Notes: a model not told the origin generated them from the sequence alone. Shown: positions 1 through 6,357, counted from the stretch's first letter. The stretch: 6,363 nucleotides of DNA from Bacteroidota bacterium (GCA_947461985.1 CANHNT010000118.1:1-6363), one strand, 5' to 3'. Made by a program: numbers and translations.

Positions 1-359
1 ATTCCAAAATTCGTTCTTCTGCGCAAGGTTTGTTTATGATGATGACAAATGGTTTTGGTGCAGTAATGGGAAGTCTTTTAAGTGGATTAATGATTGATAA
101 ATACTTTACTTTAAAATTTACAACAATTGATAGTTTACTAAATCATTTAAAAGTTGATGTGAATAATGCAGCTGTGAAAAATTTATTAGTTGGTAATGAA
201 ATACTACCTAGTCATTTATTTAAGTCACCTGTTTTTATTAAAGAATGGAGTCCTATATGGTTGGCTTTTGCTGGATATGCTTTAATCATTGCTATTTTAT
301 TTGCTGTGTTTTTTAAACATCAACACAATAAAGAAGAAGTGAATAATGTAAGTCACTAA
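1..359 (+). CDS. nupG: NupG-type nucleoside:H+ symporter (MFS), C-terminal part, 5' end outside the window
   Basis: This is the last 118 codons of a gene entering from the left edge; the reading frame starts at base 3 and ends with TAA at 357-359. Seen: the segment IRSSAQGLFMMMTNGFG, then a glycine-rich membrane helix (MGSLLSGLMIDKYF), a loop of about 50 residues, a last helix (WLAFAGYALIIAILFAVFF) and a short cytoplasmic tail ending NNVSH. The family is known from E. coli NupG and XapB, which carry the same SSAQG-MMTNGFG signature before helix 11 and end in a similar K-x-H tail closing in VSH. These are inner-membrane major facilitator proteins that import nucleosides with protons. The loop between the last two helices looks longer than I remember for E. 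coli NupG. The substrate range cannot be read from this fragment. A stem-loop follows the stop. Family assignment is firm; the gene symbol is by homology only. Confidence 0.88.
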   Translation, partial: SKIRSSAQGLFMMMTNGFGAVMGSLLSGLMIDKYFTLKFTTIDSLLNHLKVDVNNAAVKNLLVGNEILPSHLFKSPVFIKEWSPIWLAFAGYALIIAILFAVFFKHQHNKEEVNNVSH

Positions 360-366
360 TCAAATC

Positions 367-402
367 AAACTCTTAATGGATAAATTTATACAAGAGTTTT
401 TT
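367..402 (+). terminator. Probable intrinsic terminator after the nucleoside transporter gene
   Basis: AAACTCTT (367-374) and AAGAGTTT (392-399) are perfect inverted repeats, 8 bp, beginning 7 bp after the transporter stop. The T-run at the end of the second arm continues to 402. The 17-nt loop contains the self-complementary stretch ATAAATTTAT (380-389), which could extend the stem. The structure is AT-rich and so weaker than a typical E. coli terminator, but its position just behind the stop and ahead of the next gene fits termination. Confidence 0.5.
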
Positions 403-429
403 AAATTACAGCCATAATTTACGCTCCGT

Positions 430-437
430 TATTTTTG
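430..437 (+). promoter_or_regulatory. Possible Bacteroidota -7 promoter element before the SRPBCC gene
   Basis: TATTTTTG matches the Bacteroidota sigma-ABfr -7 consensus TAnnTTTG at every fixed position. It lies only 12 bp before the ATG at 450, which would leave a leader of only a few bases, and I see no good TTG/TTTG -33 element at the expected distance. In such AT-rich DNA a chance match is possible, so this is a weak call. Confidence 0.25.
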
Positions 438-449
438 AATAAAAATTAA

Positions 450-863
450 ATGAAAACAGAAATACTTACTGTTCAAATTTTGATAGAAGATAATATTGAA
501 TCTGTTTGGGAAAAATGGACGACACCCAATGATATTAAAATTTGGGATAACCTCTCTGATTTATGGCACACTCCTGTTGTTATCAACAATTTAAAAGTAG
601 GGGGACGATTTTTGTATAGAATGGAATCAAAAGATAAGTCAGAAGGTTTCGATTTTAGTGGAACATACACCCAAATTATAAAACATGAATTAATTGAATA
701 CATTACTACTGATGGTCGTAAGGTTTCAATAGAATTTGAGCATCTTAATGATTTTACAATTATTGTACAAAATTTTGAATCTGATATAAACAATTGCAGT
801 GAAACACAAAAAGCTGGTTGGGTATCGGTTTTAGAAAGTTTTAAAAATTATGTTGAAGGTTAA
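450..863 (+). CDS. SRPBCC-fold (AHSA1/COG3832-type) protein
   Basis: This is a complete 137-aa protein, a normal length for the family. Seen: an N-terminal strand followed by VWEKWTTPNDIKIW (19-32), the hairpin segment GGRFLYRM (51-58), FSGTYTQI (69-76), an IEYITTDGRKVSI strand pair (82-94) and the closing amphipathic helix QKAGWVSVLESFKNYVE (120-136). This order is that of the AHSA1-like branch of the START/Bet v1 superfamily, whose members fold into a helix-grip with a hydrophobic cavity. Known for the family: small stand-alone members are cytoplasmic and mostly lack an assigned ligand or reaction; the resemblance to the Hsp90 co-chaperone Aha1 domain does not make this a chaperone factor. 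There is no signal peptide or membrane segment. The start at 450 is the only ATG giving the usual N-terminus; there is no Shine-Dalgarno sequence, only an A-rich leader. The gene appears to be transcribed alone and converges on the Lys-rich secreted protein gene 12 bp downstream. Confidence 0.85.
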   Translation: MKTEILTVQILIEDNIESVWEKWTTPNDIKIWDNLSDLWHTPVVINNLKVGGRFLYRMESKDKSEGFDFSGTYTQIIKHELIEYITTDGRKVSIEFEHLNDFTIIVQNFESDINNCSETQKAGWVSVLESFKNYVEG

Positions 864-875
864 AAATGATTTCAT

Positions 876-2024
876 CTATTCTTCAGACAATTTTTTTAAT
901 TTTTGTTTATACGTTTCATATTTAAATAAAGGTAGAATTGTACCTAAATTTTCAGCATCAATAATTTCTGGTTTAATAAATTTTATTACTATAAAGCGTC
1001 CATATTGAGTATCAAATTTTTCTACTATCGAATACAATTGTTTGGTACTTATGCAACCTGTAAAAAACTTTTTCTTCAGAAAAAGTAGTTTTGCTTCATC
1101 ATCTGTTTTAGTAGCTAGTTTTTCAACAAATGAATTTATTTCCACATCTGATGCTTCTCTAACACACTTTGAAACTGCTTTGGGCAATACTTGTTTAACA
1201 GGTTCTTCTTTTATAATTGGCAAAATTGGGTTATTTACAACGGCTGTTTTTTCTTCAGCTATGGTTGAATCCTCTTGTACTTTTTCTTTCTTTTTCTTAT
1301 CTTTTTTCTTATTTACTACCAACGGAGCCACTTCTTTTTCCACCTGAAGCGTATCAACAAAAACATTAGAATTTGTGTTTTCTTCTTGTTTTAATAACTT
1401 TTCTTTTTTCTTCTTTTTAATTTTTTCTTTAACCTGAATCGTATCTGTTATTTCAGAGTTTGAATTAATAACTTCTACAATGCCATATTTCTCTTTTTTC
1501 TCTATTTCTGCAATGGTTGGCTGGTCTTCTCCTTTTTTAGCTAATTTCTTTTTAAATAAATTGCTGGCTTTATTGCCTTTGGTTTTCACTTCTTCTAGCA
1601 CATAATTTTGTGGATTGTAGAAATGAATCTTATTTTCGTCTGTAGAAAAAGCAAAATTTACAGAAGTATTCAATTCAATTATTTTTCCGTTGTTCACTAA
1701 GTCCAATAAGTAAAATTTATCCTCATTTGCCTTTGCTAATTTGTAGCCATATTGTGCATTTGAAACCGTGTTTACTACAAATTTTTGTGGAGGATAAAGG
1801 TTGCCTGCAAATTTTATTTCTACATTATTTTCTCCCTCTTGTTTGGTTTCAAACAATAAATAATTTCTAGCCAACGATTTAATTTCATTTCCATTTAAGT
1901 TTACAGAAATAGGCATTCCTTTTATTGCTTCAATATAAATGTAAGATGACTGAGCAATTGTAATTTGAACAATACTAATGGTTATAATTAATAATAAGGC
2001 AATTTTGTAGACATTCTTTTTCAT
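876..2024 (-). CDS. Secreted protein of unknown function with Lys-rich linker and DUF4476-like C-terminal domain
   Basis: This is a 382-aa protein. Residues 1-24 form a signal peptide (KK, then a hydrophobic stretch to ITIA, with Q25 as likely first mature residue), and there is no lipobox cysteine, so it is exported by Sec, probably to the periplasm or beyond. Residues 26-140 form a beta-rich region (YIYIEAIKGMPISVNLNGNE and LYPPQKFVVN) that resembles uncharacterised N-terminal domains of other Bacteroidota secreted proteins. Residues 155-280 are a low-complexity linker with Lys clusters at 201-209 and 239-248. The last ~95 residues (CVREASDVEI, KLLFLKKKFFTGCISTKQL, FDTQYGRFIVIKF) match my memory of DUF4476, including two cysteines, C287 and C324, that could form a disulfide. 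No catalytic motif is visible. It is the last gene of the leftward operon, 18 bp after the biotin carrier gene. The function is unknown; the domain name is given from pattern recognition only. Confidence 0.75.
   Translation of the reverse strand: MKKNVYKIALLLIITISIVQITIAQSSYIYIEAIKGMPISVNLNGNEIKSLARNYLLFETKQEGENNVEIKFAGNLYPPQKFVVNTVSNAQYGYKLAKANEDKFYLLDLVNNGKIIELNTSVNFAFSTDENKIHFYNPQNYVLEEVKTKGNKASNLFKKKLAKKGEDQPTIAEIEKKEKYGIVEVINSNSEITDTIQVKEKIKKKKKEKLLKQEENTNSNVFVDTLQVEKEVAPLVVNKKKDKKKKEKVQEDSTIAEEKTAVVNNPILPIIKEEPVKQVLPKAVSKCVREASDVEINSFVEKLATKTDDEAKLLFLKKKFFTGCISTKQLYSIVEKFDTQYGRFIVIKFIKPEIIDAENLGTILPLFKYETYKQKLKKLSEE
1342..1445. repeat. Diverged internal duplication in the Lys-rich linker
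   Basis: The 14-base words ACCTGAAGCGTATC (1342-1355) and ACCTGAATCGTATC (1432-1445) differ by one base and lie exactly 90 bp apart, that is 30 codons. On the coding (-) strand they encode DTLQV (residues 224-228) and DTIQV (194-198). Each is followed in the protein by an acidic/basic patch and a Lys cluster, so the linker looks like two diverged copies of a unit of about 30 residues. Only the short core is well conserved at the DNA level. Confidence 0.5.
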
Positions 2025-2042
2025 TCGGTTTTTTCATGTTGA

Positions 2043-2546
2043 TTATTCAAAAGTAATCAGTTCTTGCCCTTTTTCAACAGCTTGTTTTTCTGTTACTTTT
2101 ATTGATTTAATAACCACATCAGCTGCAGCTTTAAAAATATTTTCCATTTTCATAGCTTCTAATATTAACAAAGGTTCCCCTGCTTTTACATAATCGCCCT
2201 CATTTACTAGTGTTTTAATAACTAAGCCCGGCATGGGTGCTTTTAAGTTATTTACTTTTTTAGCTTGAAGTGTTTGAATCCCTAATTTCTCTAAATGAAT
2301 GTCTACAGGTTCTTTTATCTGAATGGTATATTTTTTACCTTCAATTCTAAGAACTACTTGCTTGCTTTCATAATCTATTTTTACAACGTCGGTATTAATA
2401 TTCCGACCATTGTAATTAAATAGGTAACTGCCTTTTTGAACTTTTGAAAAATCAACATTTTGTAAATTACCATTAACGCTCGCTTTTTCATCGAGCTCAA
2501 CAGTATATTTGGTTTCATTTATTAATGTATGATATATTTTGTCCAT
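2043..2546 (-). CDS. Biotin carboxyl carrier protein of an acyl-CoA carboxylase
   Basis: This is a 167-aa cytoplasmic carrier protein. The C-terminal half (about residues 100-167) is a biotinyl/lipoyl domain: APMPGLV (103-109) on the incoming strand, GDYVKAGEPLLILEAMKMEN (117-136) with the biotin-accepting Lys133 in AMKM, and VEKGQELITFE at the end. AMKM is the biotinylation signature, whereas lipoyl domains usually carry a DKA-type motif. Residues 1-80 are a beta-rich N-terminal part (YTVELDE, KYTIQIKEP) rather than the Ala/Pro-rich linker of classical AccB. This layout is that of the carriers of propionyl-CoA or related acyl-CoA carboxylases and of decarboxylase alpha-subunit tails. Family role: biotin ligase loads Lys133, a biotin carboxylase charges it with CO2, and a carboxyltransferase passes this to the acyl-CoA. 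Neither catalytic partner is encoded in the window. The ATG overlaps the upstream stop as TAATG, with no Shine-Dalgarno sequence, so translation is probably coupled. The substrate (acetyl- versus propionyl-CoA) cannot be decided from sequence alone. Confidence 0.9.
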   Translation of the reverse strand: MDKIYHTLINETKYTVELDEKASVNGNLQNVDFSKVQKGSYLFNYNGRNINTDVVKIDYESKQVVLRIEGKKYTIQIKEPVDIHLEKLGIQTLQAKKVNNLKAPMPGLVIKTLVNEGDYVKAGEPLLILEAMKMENIFKAAADVVIKSIKVTEKQAVEKGQELITFE

Positions 2547-5500
2547 TATTGACGAGGCATTTGAGGTAATTGTTGAGCTAACATATTGACTTTATCTGCT
2601 AATTCTTTTCCTAATTCTGGCATTCCATTTGCATTGGCAGATTGAGCCAAATATCCTAATGCTTGAAATTCAAATGCGGCATCTTGATATTTTGAACCTT
2701 TAGCATCTTCACTTAAAGAATTAATATATGCCACATCATCTTGACAGAATTTTACTAATTTATCTGTAATTGATTTTGCCAAATCTTTGCTTCCTGCTTT
2801 CATACTCATGTCAGCCATCAAAATCATTGAGCGATCTTCTTGTGTAATTGCTGTTGGATATGAACTTTCTGAAATGGAATTTACTACTTTCTTAAGTACT
2901 TTTATAGCATCTGCATTTCTATTATTTCTAACAAAATAATCGGCTAATTGGAATGCTAAAATACGAGGTGTGTTTAACATTCTTCTGTTGGTTTGATCAT
3001 AATTTACGTCAGTTCTATGTGCATTTCCGTACTCAAATTTGTTCATGATTAAATCCATACATTTTTCAGCATTTACTCTTAAAGGAGAATTTGTTGTATT
3101 CCCTTCAGTTCTTACAGGAATCAATTTATAAGCCAATCCTTCTAATTGTAAATATTCTTGTAAACCTTCATAATGATCAGGATCTATTGAGTTCGCAAAA
3201 TAAATAGGACGTTTCCAAGCATTGGCAGCTAAAATATTTAAAATGGCTAAATCGTTTTTGTAAGCCACATTTTTAGGCATTGAAAATTGTACTTGGTCAA
3301 CAATAGAATCCGTCGCAGAAACCAAACCATTTTTTACAACCAATGCTTTGTCAACTGGTAAGAAGAAATTTTTCACAGGGAAATAATTTAAACCTGCACC
3401 ATCTCTTCCAGGTAATTGTGCCCCACTGGCATCACTGCCCACAAAGTTTAATATTTCTGTAAGATTTACGTATTTATCTTGAGCAATTGATTTGGTATCT
3501 TGAAACTGAATGTAATTTCTTTTTTCTCCTCTATATTGCTCCGATTTCCAAATTAAATCTACGGGAGCTGCTTTATTAACTGCATTTTTCAATTGATCGA
3601 TATACCAATCAATTCCTAATAAACTAATATTAATCATTCTGATATCAGGTCGAATACCTTCAACCTCTTGTGCATACCAAAGTGGGTAAGTATCATTATC
3701 ACCTTCTGTAAATAAAATAGCGTTTGGCTCACATGAGTTTAAATAGTTTTTTGCGGTAGCCAAAGCCAATGTTTTATGGCTTCTATCATGGTCATCCCAT
3801 TCTTTGCTTGCCATCAACATTGGAACCGCTATCAAACATAAAACCGTTGCAATGGCAGGAGACAAAGCACCTATTTTTAATTTATTGAACCAATCTGCAA
3901 CCATTAATACTCCTAAACCAATCCAAATGGCAAAAGCATACGTTGCACCTGCATAAGCATAATCTCGTTCACGGGGTTGCATTGGTGTATTGTTCAAATA
4001 TAAAACGATGGCTAATCCTGTAAAGAAAAATAATAAAGTAACAATAAATGTGTTGCGTTTATCGTGTGTGTATTGAAAAACCAATCCTAAGATTCCTAAT
4101 ATAAATGGCAAGAAGTACAATTCATTTCTTGATTTTGTGTTTCTTAAACCTAAAGGCATTTTGTCAATATCACCACGTCCAAATGCTTTGTCAATAGATT
4201 TAATTCCACTTATCCAATTTCCATTTTCTGGTTCACCTTGAATGTTTTGAACATCATTTTGACGACCAATATAATTCCAACAGAAATATCTCCACCACAT
4301 TTGATTGACTTGATAGCCCATGAAGAATTTTATATTATCAGCGCTTGATGCTTTTTCGCCTTCAGCTAGTCCTAAATAATTTTGATAATATTGTGCATGA
4401 CGAGGATCATTGCCATCCCATATTCGAGGGAATAAACGAGTGTCACCACCTTCATATTCATACTCATCTTGCTTTTCACCTAACTCTTCATAGTTTTTTT
4501 CTCCTTTAAAATATTGCATTTTACCAGGTTTCATACCTGTTGGTTGAGAGTTAAAATCAGGACCAGTAACTAAAGGCACTTTTCCATATTGCTCACGTTG
4601 TAAATATTTAATTAAAGTTACAGCATTATCAGGATTCGTCATGTCAATAGGAACATCTGCATTAGAACGAATAATCGTTTGAAAAAATGCAGAATATCCA
4701 ATTAAAATAAATACAAAACACAATGCACCTAAATGAACGAAATATTTGTTATTTGCTTTAGCCCATTTCAAAACAAAGAAACTTGCAATTGCAACTAATA
4801 CGATGGTAAAGAAAACACCACTATTAAAAGGTAAGCCAAAAGAGTTAACAAAAATGATATCTAATTTCATTGCCATTACTGGAATTCCTTGAATAACGCC
4901 ATATTGCACAACTCCTGTAATTACACAACCAATTAAAAAAGCCCAAACCGTTCCCATGGTAGAAACTTGATATTTTTTGAAATAATATACCATTACAATT
5001 GCTGGTATGGTCAATAAGTTTAATAAATGGACACCAATAGATAATCCCATAATAAAGGCTATTAAAATTACCCATCGATCAGCATGTTCATTCTCTTGAG
5101 AAAGACGGTCTTCCCATTTAAGAATTGCCCAAAATACCAAAGCAGTTAAAAAAGATGAAAGTGCATACACCTCACCCTCAACTGCCGAAAACCAAAAAGT
5201 ATCAGAGAAAGTATACGCTAATGCACCAACTATACCTGCACCCATGATGGCTATTAGGTTTGATTGAGTTAATACTTCGCTGTTTTTTGCAAAAATGCGT
5301 TTTGCAAAGTGAGTAATTGTCCAAAATAAAAACAATATCGTCATACCACTCGAAATTGCAGATAATGAATTAATGGCTAACGCCGCATTTTTTATACCAC
5401 CAAAAAGAATGACAAAAATTCGTCCTAACATCAAAAATAGAGGAGCACCTGGTGAGTGAACGACTTCTAATTTTGCAGCTCCAGAAATAAATTCTCCACA

Positions 5501-5602
5501 ATCCCAAAAACTAACGGTAGCTTCTTTGGTCATCATGTAAACGGTAGTTGCTATTAAGGCGATTAACCAGCCGACGATGTTATTAATTTTGTTGTAATTC
5601 AT
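2546..5602 (-). CDS. DUF2723 (TMEM260-like) polytopic membrane protein, probable GT-C-type glycosyltransferase homologue
   Basis: This is a 1018-aa inner-membrane protein, a typical length for Bacteroidota members. Seen: a first helix (about 10-24), then the family signature FWDCGEF (32-38) and HSPGAPLF (49-56), about nine hydrophobic helices up to residue 305, a hydrophilic loop rich in Trp/Tyr/Gly (306-495), four more helices (496-513, 517-536, 550-569, 578-597), and a soluble C-terminal region (598-1018). The segments NNTPMQPRERDYAY (537-550) and EGDNDTYPLWYAQEV (633-647) are further conserved-looking blocks. The tail from about 880 is helical and may be TPR-like. Known: the DUF2723 family includes human TMEM260, an ER protein O-mannosyltransferase; the acidic pair D34/E37 after the first helix sits where GT-C enzymes keep their catalytic acid. 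Inferred: a lipid-phospho-sugar-dependent transferase acting on the periplasmic side, possibly on exported proteins. Activity of bacterial members is not something I can confirm. It is the first gene of the leftward operon. Confidence 0.88.
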   Translation of the reverse strand: MNYNKINNIVGWLIALIATTVYMMTKEATVSFWDCGEFISGAAKLEVVHSPGAPLFLMLGRIFVILFGGIKNAALAINSLSAISSGMTILFLFWTITHFAKRIFAKNSEVLTQSNLIAIMGAGIVGALAYTFSDTFWFSAVEGEVYALSSFLTALVFWAILKWEDRLSQENEHADRWVILIAFIMGLSIGVHLLNLLTIPAIVMVYYFKKYQVSTMGTVWAFLIGCVITGVVQYGVIQGIPVMAMKLDIIFVNSFGLPFNSGVFFTIVLVAIASFFVLKWAKANNKYFVHLGALCFVFILIGYSAFFQTIIRSNADVPIDMTNPDNAVTLIKYLQREQYGKVPLVTGPDFNSQPTGMKPGKMQYFKGEKNYEELGEKQDEYEYEGGDTRLFPRIWDGNDPRHAQYYQNYLGLAEGEKASSADNIKFFMGYQVNQMWWRYFCWNYIGRQNDVQNIQGEPENGNWISGIKSIDKAFGRGDIDKMPLGLRNTKSRNELYFLPFILGILGLVFQYTHDKRNTFIVTLLFFFTGLAIVLYLNNTPMQPRERDYAYAGATYAFAIWIGLGVLMVADWFNKLKIGALSPAIATVLCLIAVPMLMASKEWDDHDRSHKTLALATAKNYLNSCEPNAILFTEGDNDTYPLWYAQEVEGIRPDIRMINISLLGIDWYIDQLKNAVNKAAPVDLIWKSEQYRGEKRNYIQFQDTKSIAQDKYVNLTEILNFVGSDASGAQLPGRDGAGLNYFPVKNFFLPVDKALVVKNGLVSATDSIVDQVQFSMPKNVAYKNDLAILNILAANAWKRPIYFANSIDPDHYEGLQEYLQLEGLAYKLIPVRTEGNTTNSPLRVNAEKCMDLIMNKFEYGNAHRTDVNYDQTNRRMLNTPRILAFQLADYFVRNNRNADAIKVLKKVVNSISESSYPTAITQEDRSMILMADMSMKAGSKDLAKSITDKLVKFCQDDVAYINSLSEDAKGSKYQDAAFEFQALGYLAQSANANGMPELGKELADKVNMLAQQLPQMPRQ

Positions 5603-5625
5603 AATTTTTAAAAAATGTTAAAAGG

Positions 5626-5633
5626 CAAATATA
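5626..5633 (-). promoter_or_regulatory. Probable -7 promoter element of the DUF2723-led operon
   Basis: Read on the - strand, TATATTTG matches the Bacteroidota -7 consensus TAnnTTTG at every fixed position and is followed by CC. It ends 23 bp before the ATG at 5602, leaving a plausible leader of roughly 15-18 bases. No clear TTG/TTTG -33 element stands at 19-23 bp upstream, which lowers confidence. If real, it would drive all three leftward genes independently of ridA. Confidence 0.5.
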
Positions 5634-5691
5634 ATTAAGTTATAAAGGTTTTGTTAATGAAATAAGTTAAAATAATCAAAAAGACTAATTT

Positions 5692-5781
5692 GAAGTGTGA
5701 GGATAGATTAGAGATTTGAGAAAAAAGTAAATAAAATATTAATAATTTAATTCTCACATCTCACATCTCACATCTCACATC
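5692..5781. repeat. Long imperfect inverted repeat between ridA and the DUF2723 gene
   Basis: The arm at 5692-5722 and the arm at 5751-5781 are imperfect reverse complements, 22 of 31 positions pairing by my hand alignment. The inner 12 bp are the best part: GAGATTTGAGAA (5711-5722) against TTCTCACATCTC (5751-5762), with one mismatch. The 28-bp loop is almost pure A/T with one G. The right arm is the heptamer array; the left arm looks like a decayed copy of the same heptamer pattern in the opposite orientation. In the ridA transcript this would fold just after the stop codon, so it could act as a terminator or an mRNA 3' end stabiliser, but no U-run follows immediately. Confidence 0.5.
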
Positions 5782-5786
5782 TCACA
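5753..5786. repeat. Heptamer tandem repeat (CTCACAT, 4 full units plus 6 bases)
   Basis: Four perfect CTCACAT units start at 5753, 5760, 5767 and 5774, and a fifth, CTCACA, runs from 5781 to 5786 before the pattern breaks to AA. Read on the - strand the unit is ATGTGAG. The array stops two bases before the ridA stop codon (5789-5791), so unit gain or loss would not alter the RidA protein. Seven-base units are prone to replication slippage, so the copy number may vary between strains. Confidence 0.9.
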
Positions 5787-5788
5787 AT

Positions 5789-6202
5789 CTATATAGTAGC
5801 GATACACTTTAATTCAATAGCTATGGGTGTTGGCAAACTATTAATTTCGCAAGTAGTTCTGCAAGGTTGGGCATCTTTGAAATACTCGGCATACATTCTG
5901 TTATAGGTATGAAAATCGCGTTTCATATTCACTAAAAAAACGGTTACATCCACCAAGTTTTCCCATTTTGAGCCACTTTCCTCTAATACGATTCGCACAT
6001 TGTCAAATACACTTTTACATTGAGCTTCGAAGTCAAATGCTAGGAAATTTCCATTTTTATCTAATTGTAAACCTGGAATTTCATTTGTATCAGGTGTTCT
6101 TGGACCAATGCCTGATAAAAATAATAAATTGCCTACTCGTCTTGCATGAGGATATGCGCCAACAGGTTGAGGTGCTTTTTGGGTAGAAATTATTTCGCTC
6201 AT
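5789..6202 (-). CDS. RidA/YjgF/UK114-family protein, 2-aminomuconate deaminase-like
   Basis: This is a 137-aa protein starting at the ATG at 6202, which gives the family's usual N-terminus (MSEIISTQKAPQPVGAYPHA). An in-frame ATG at 6250 would add 16 residues with no family counterpart, so I reject it. Seen: Y17, the strand LLFLSGIGPR (26-35), VFLVNMKRDFHTYN (88-101), and CRTTCEINSLP (114-124) with R115 at the position of the substrate-carboxylate-binding Arg of RidA, and E130 in IELKCIA matching its conserved Glu. Known: RidA proteins form cytoplasmic trimers with active sites between subunits, and the canonical members hydrolyse reactive enamine/imine intermediates from PLP enzymes. The FPH/YPH, SG-x-x-x-R-x-PD and FLVNM-DF-YN-Y-EYF patterns look closer to 2-aminomuconate deaminase of the tryptophan/kynurenine and 2-nitrobenzoate routes than to E. 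coli RidA. No pathway partner lies in the window, so the substrate is inferred. RidA-family membership is firm. Confidence 0.88.
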   Translation of the reverse strand: MSEIISTQKAPQPVGAYPHARRVGNLLFLSGIGPRTPDTNEIPGLQLDKNGNFLAFDFEAQCKSVFDNVRIVLEESGSKWENLVDVTVFLVNMKRDFHTYNRMYAEYFKDAQPCRTTCEINSLPTPIAIELKCIATI

Positions 6203-6349
6203 TCTTATTTTATTATTATTAAGAGGGTAAAAATAATGGATAGCGTTCAATTTTTAATAGTTTTTTTTCAAGTGTTAATATATTTTATTTTTTGATTAAA
6301 ACTATATTCATTGACCAAAAACTAACTTTTATTTATTGATTTTTTTAAC

Positions 6350-6357
6350 GAAATTTG
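6350..6357 (+). promoter_or_regulatory. Possible -7 promoter element for a rightward gene beyond the window
   Basis: GAAATTTG, followed by CACC, matches five of the six fixed positions of TAnnTTTG, and the TTTGCA continuation is common in Bacteroidota promoters as I remember them. It points right, away from ridA, suggesting a divergent gene just outside the window. No convincing -33 element is seen at normal spacing, and the window ends six bases later. Confidence 0.35.

Noticed and set aside
473..793. 106-aa open frame on the - strand inside the SRPBCC gene
   Set aside because: It is the antisense shadow of a gene with clear family motifs; its translation shows no recognisable domain.
854..897. 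Possible terminator after the SRPBCC gene (TGAAG/CTTCA followed by a T-run)
   Set aside because: The stem is only 5 bp with a 22-nt loop, and the T-run is the antisense of Lys codons at the end of the convergent gene.
1042..1347. 101-aa open frame on the + strand, Ser/Phe-rich
   Set aside because: It is the complement of the Lys-rich secreted protein gene; the Phe/Ser runs are the antisense of Lys/Glu codons.
1975..2037. Short out-of-frame ORF starting MKKPNEKE just before the secreted protein gene
   Set aside because: It has only about 20 codons, overlaps the real signal-peptide start in another frame, and nothing supports it as a leader peptide.
4845..5075. 76-aa - strand open frame within the DUF2723 gene
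   Set aside because: It is out of frame inside a well-supported membrane protein gene, with no independent motif.
5753..5786. CRISPR-like array
   Set aside because: The units are 7 bp, directly adjacent and without spacers, so this is a simple tandem repeat.
5968..6186. 72-aa + strand open frame opposite ridA
   Set aside because: It is antisense to a gene with conserved RidA residues and has no start context or domain.
6228..6235. TATTTTTA on the - strand as a ridA -7 promoter element
   Set aside because: It lacks the final G of TAnnTTTG and has no TTG at -33 spacing; such words are frequent in this AT-rich gap.
6203..6250. Upstream in-frame ATG that would add 16 residues to the RidA-family protein
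   Set aside because: The extra residues (MNAIHYFYPL...) have no counterpart in the family, and the second ATG gives the standard N-terminus.
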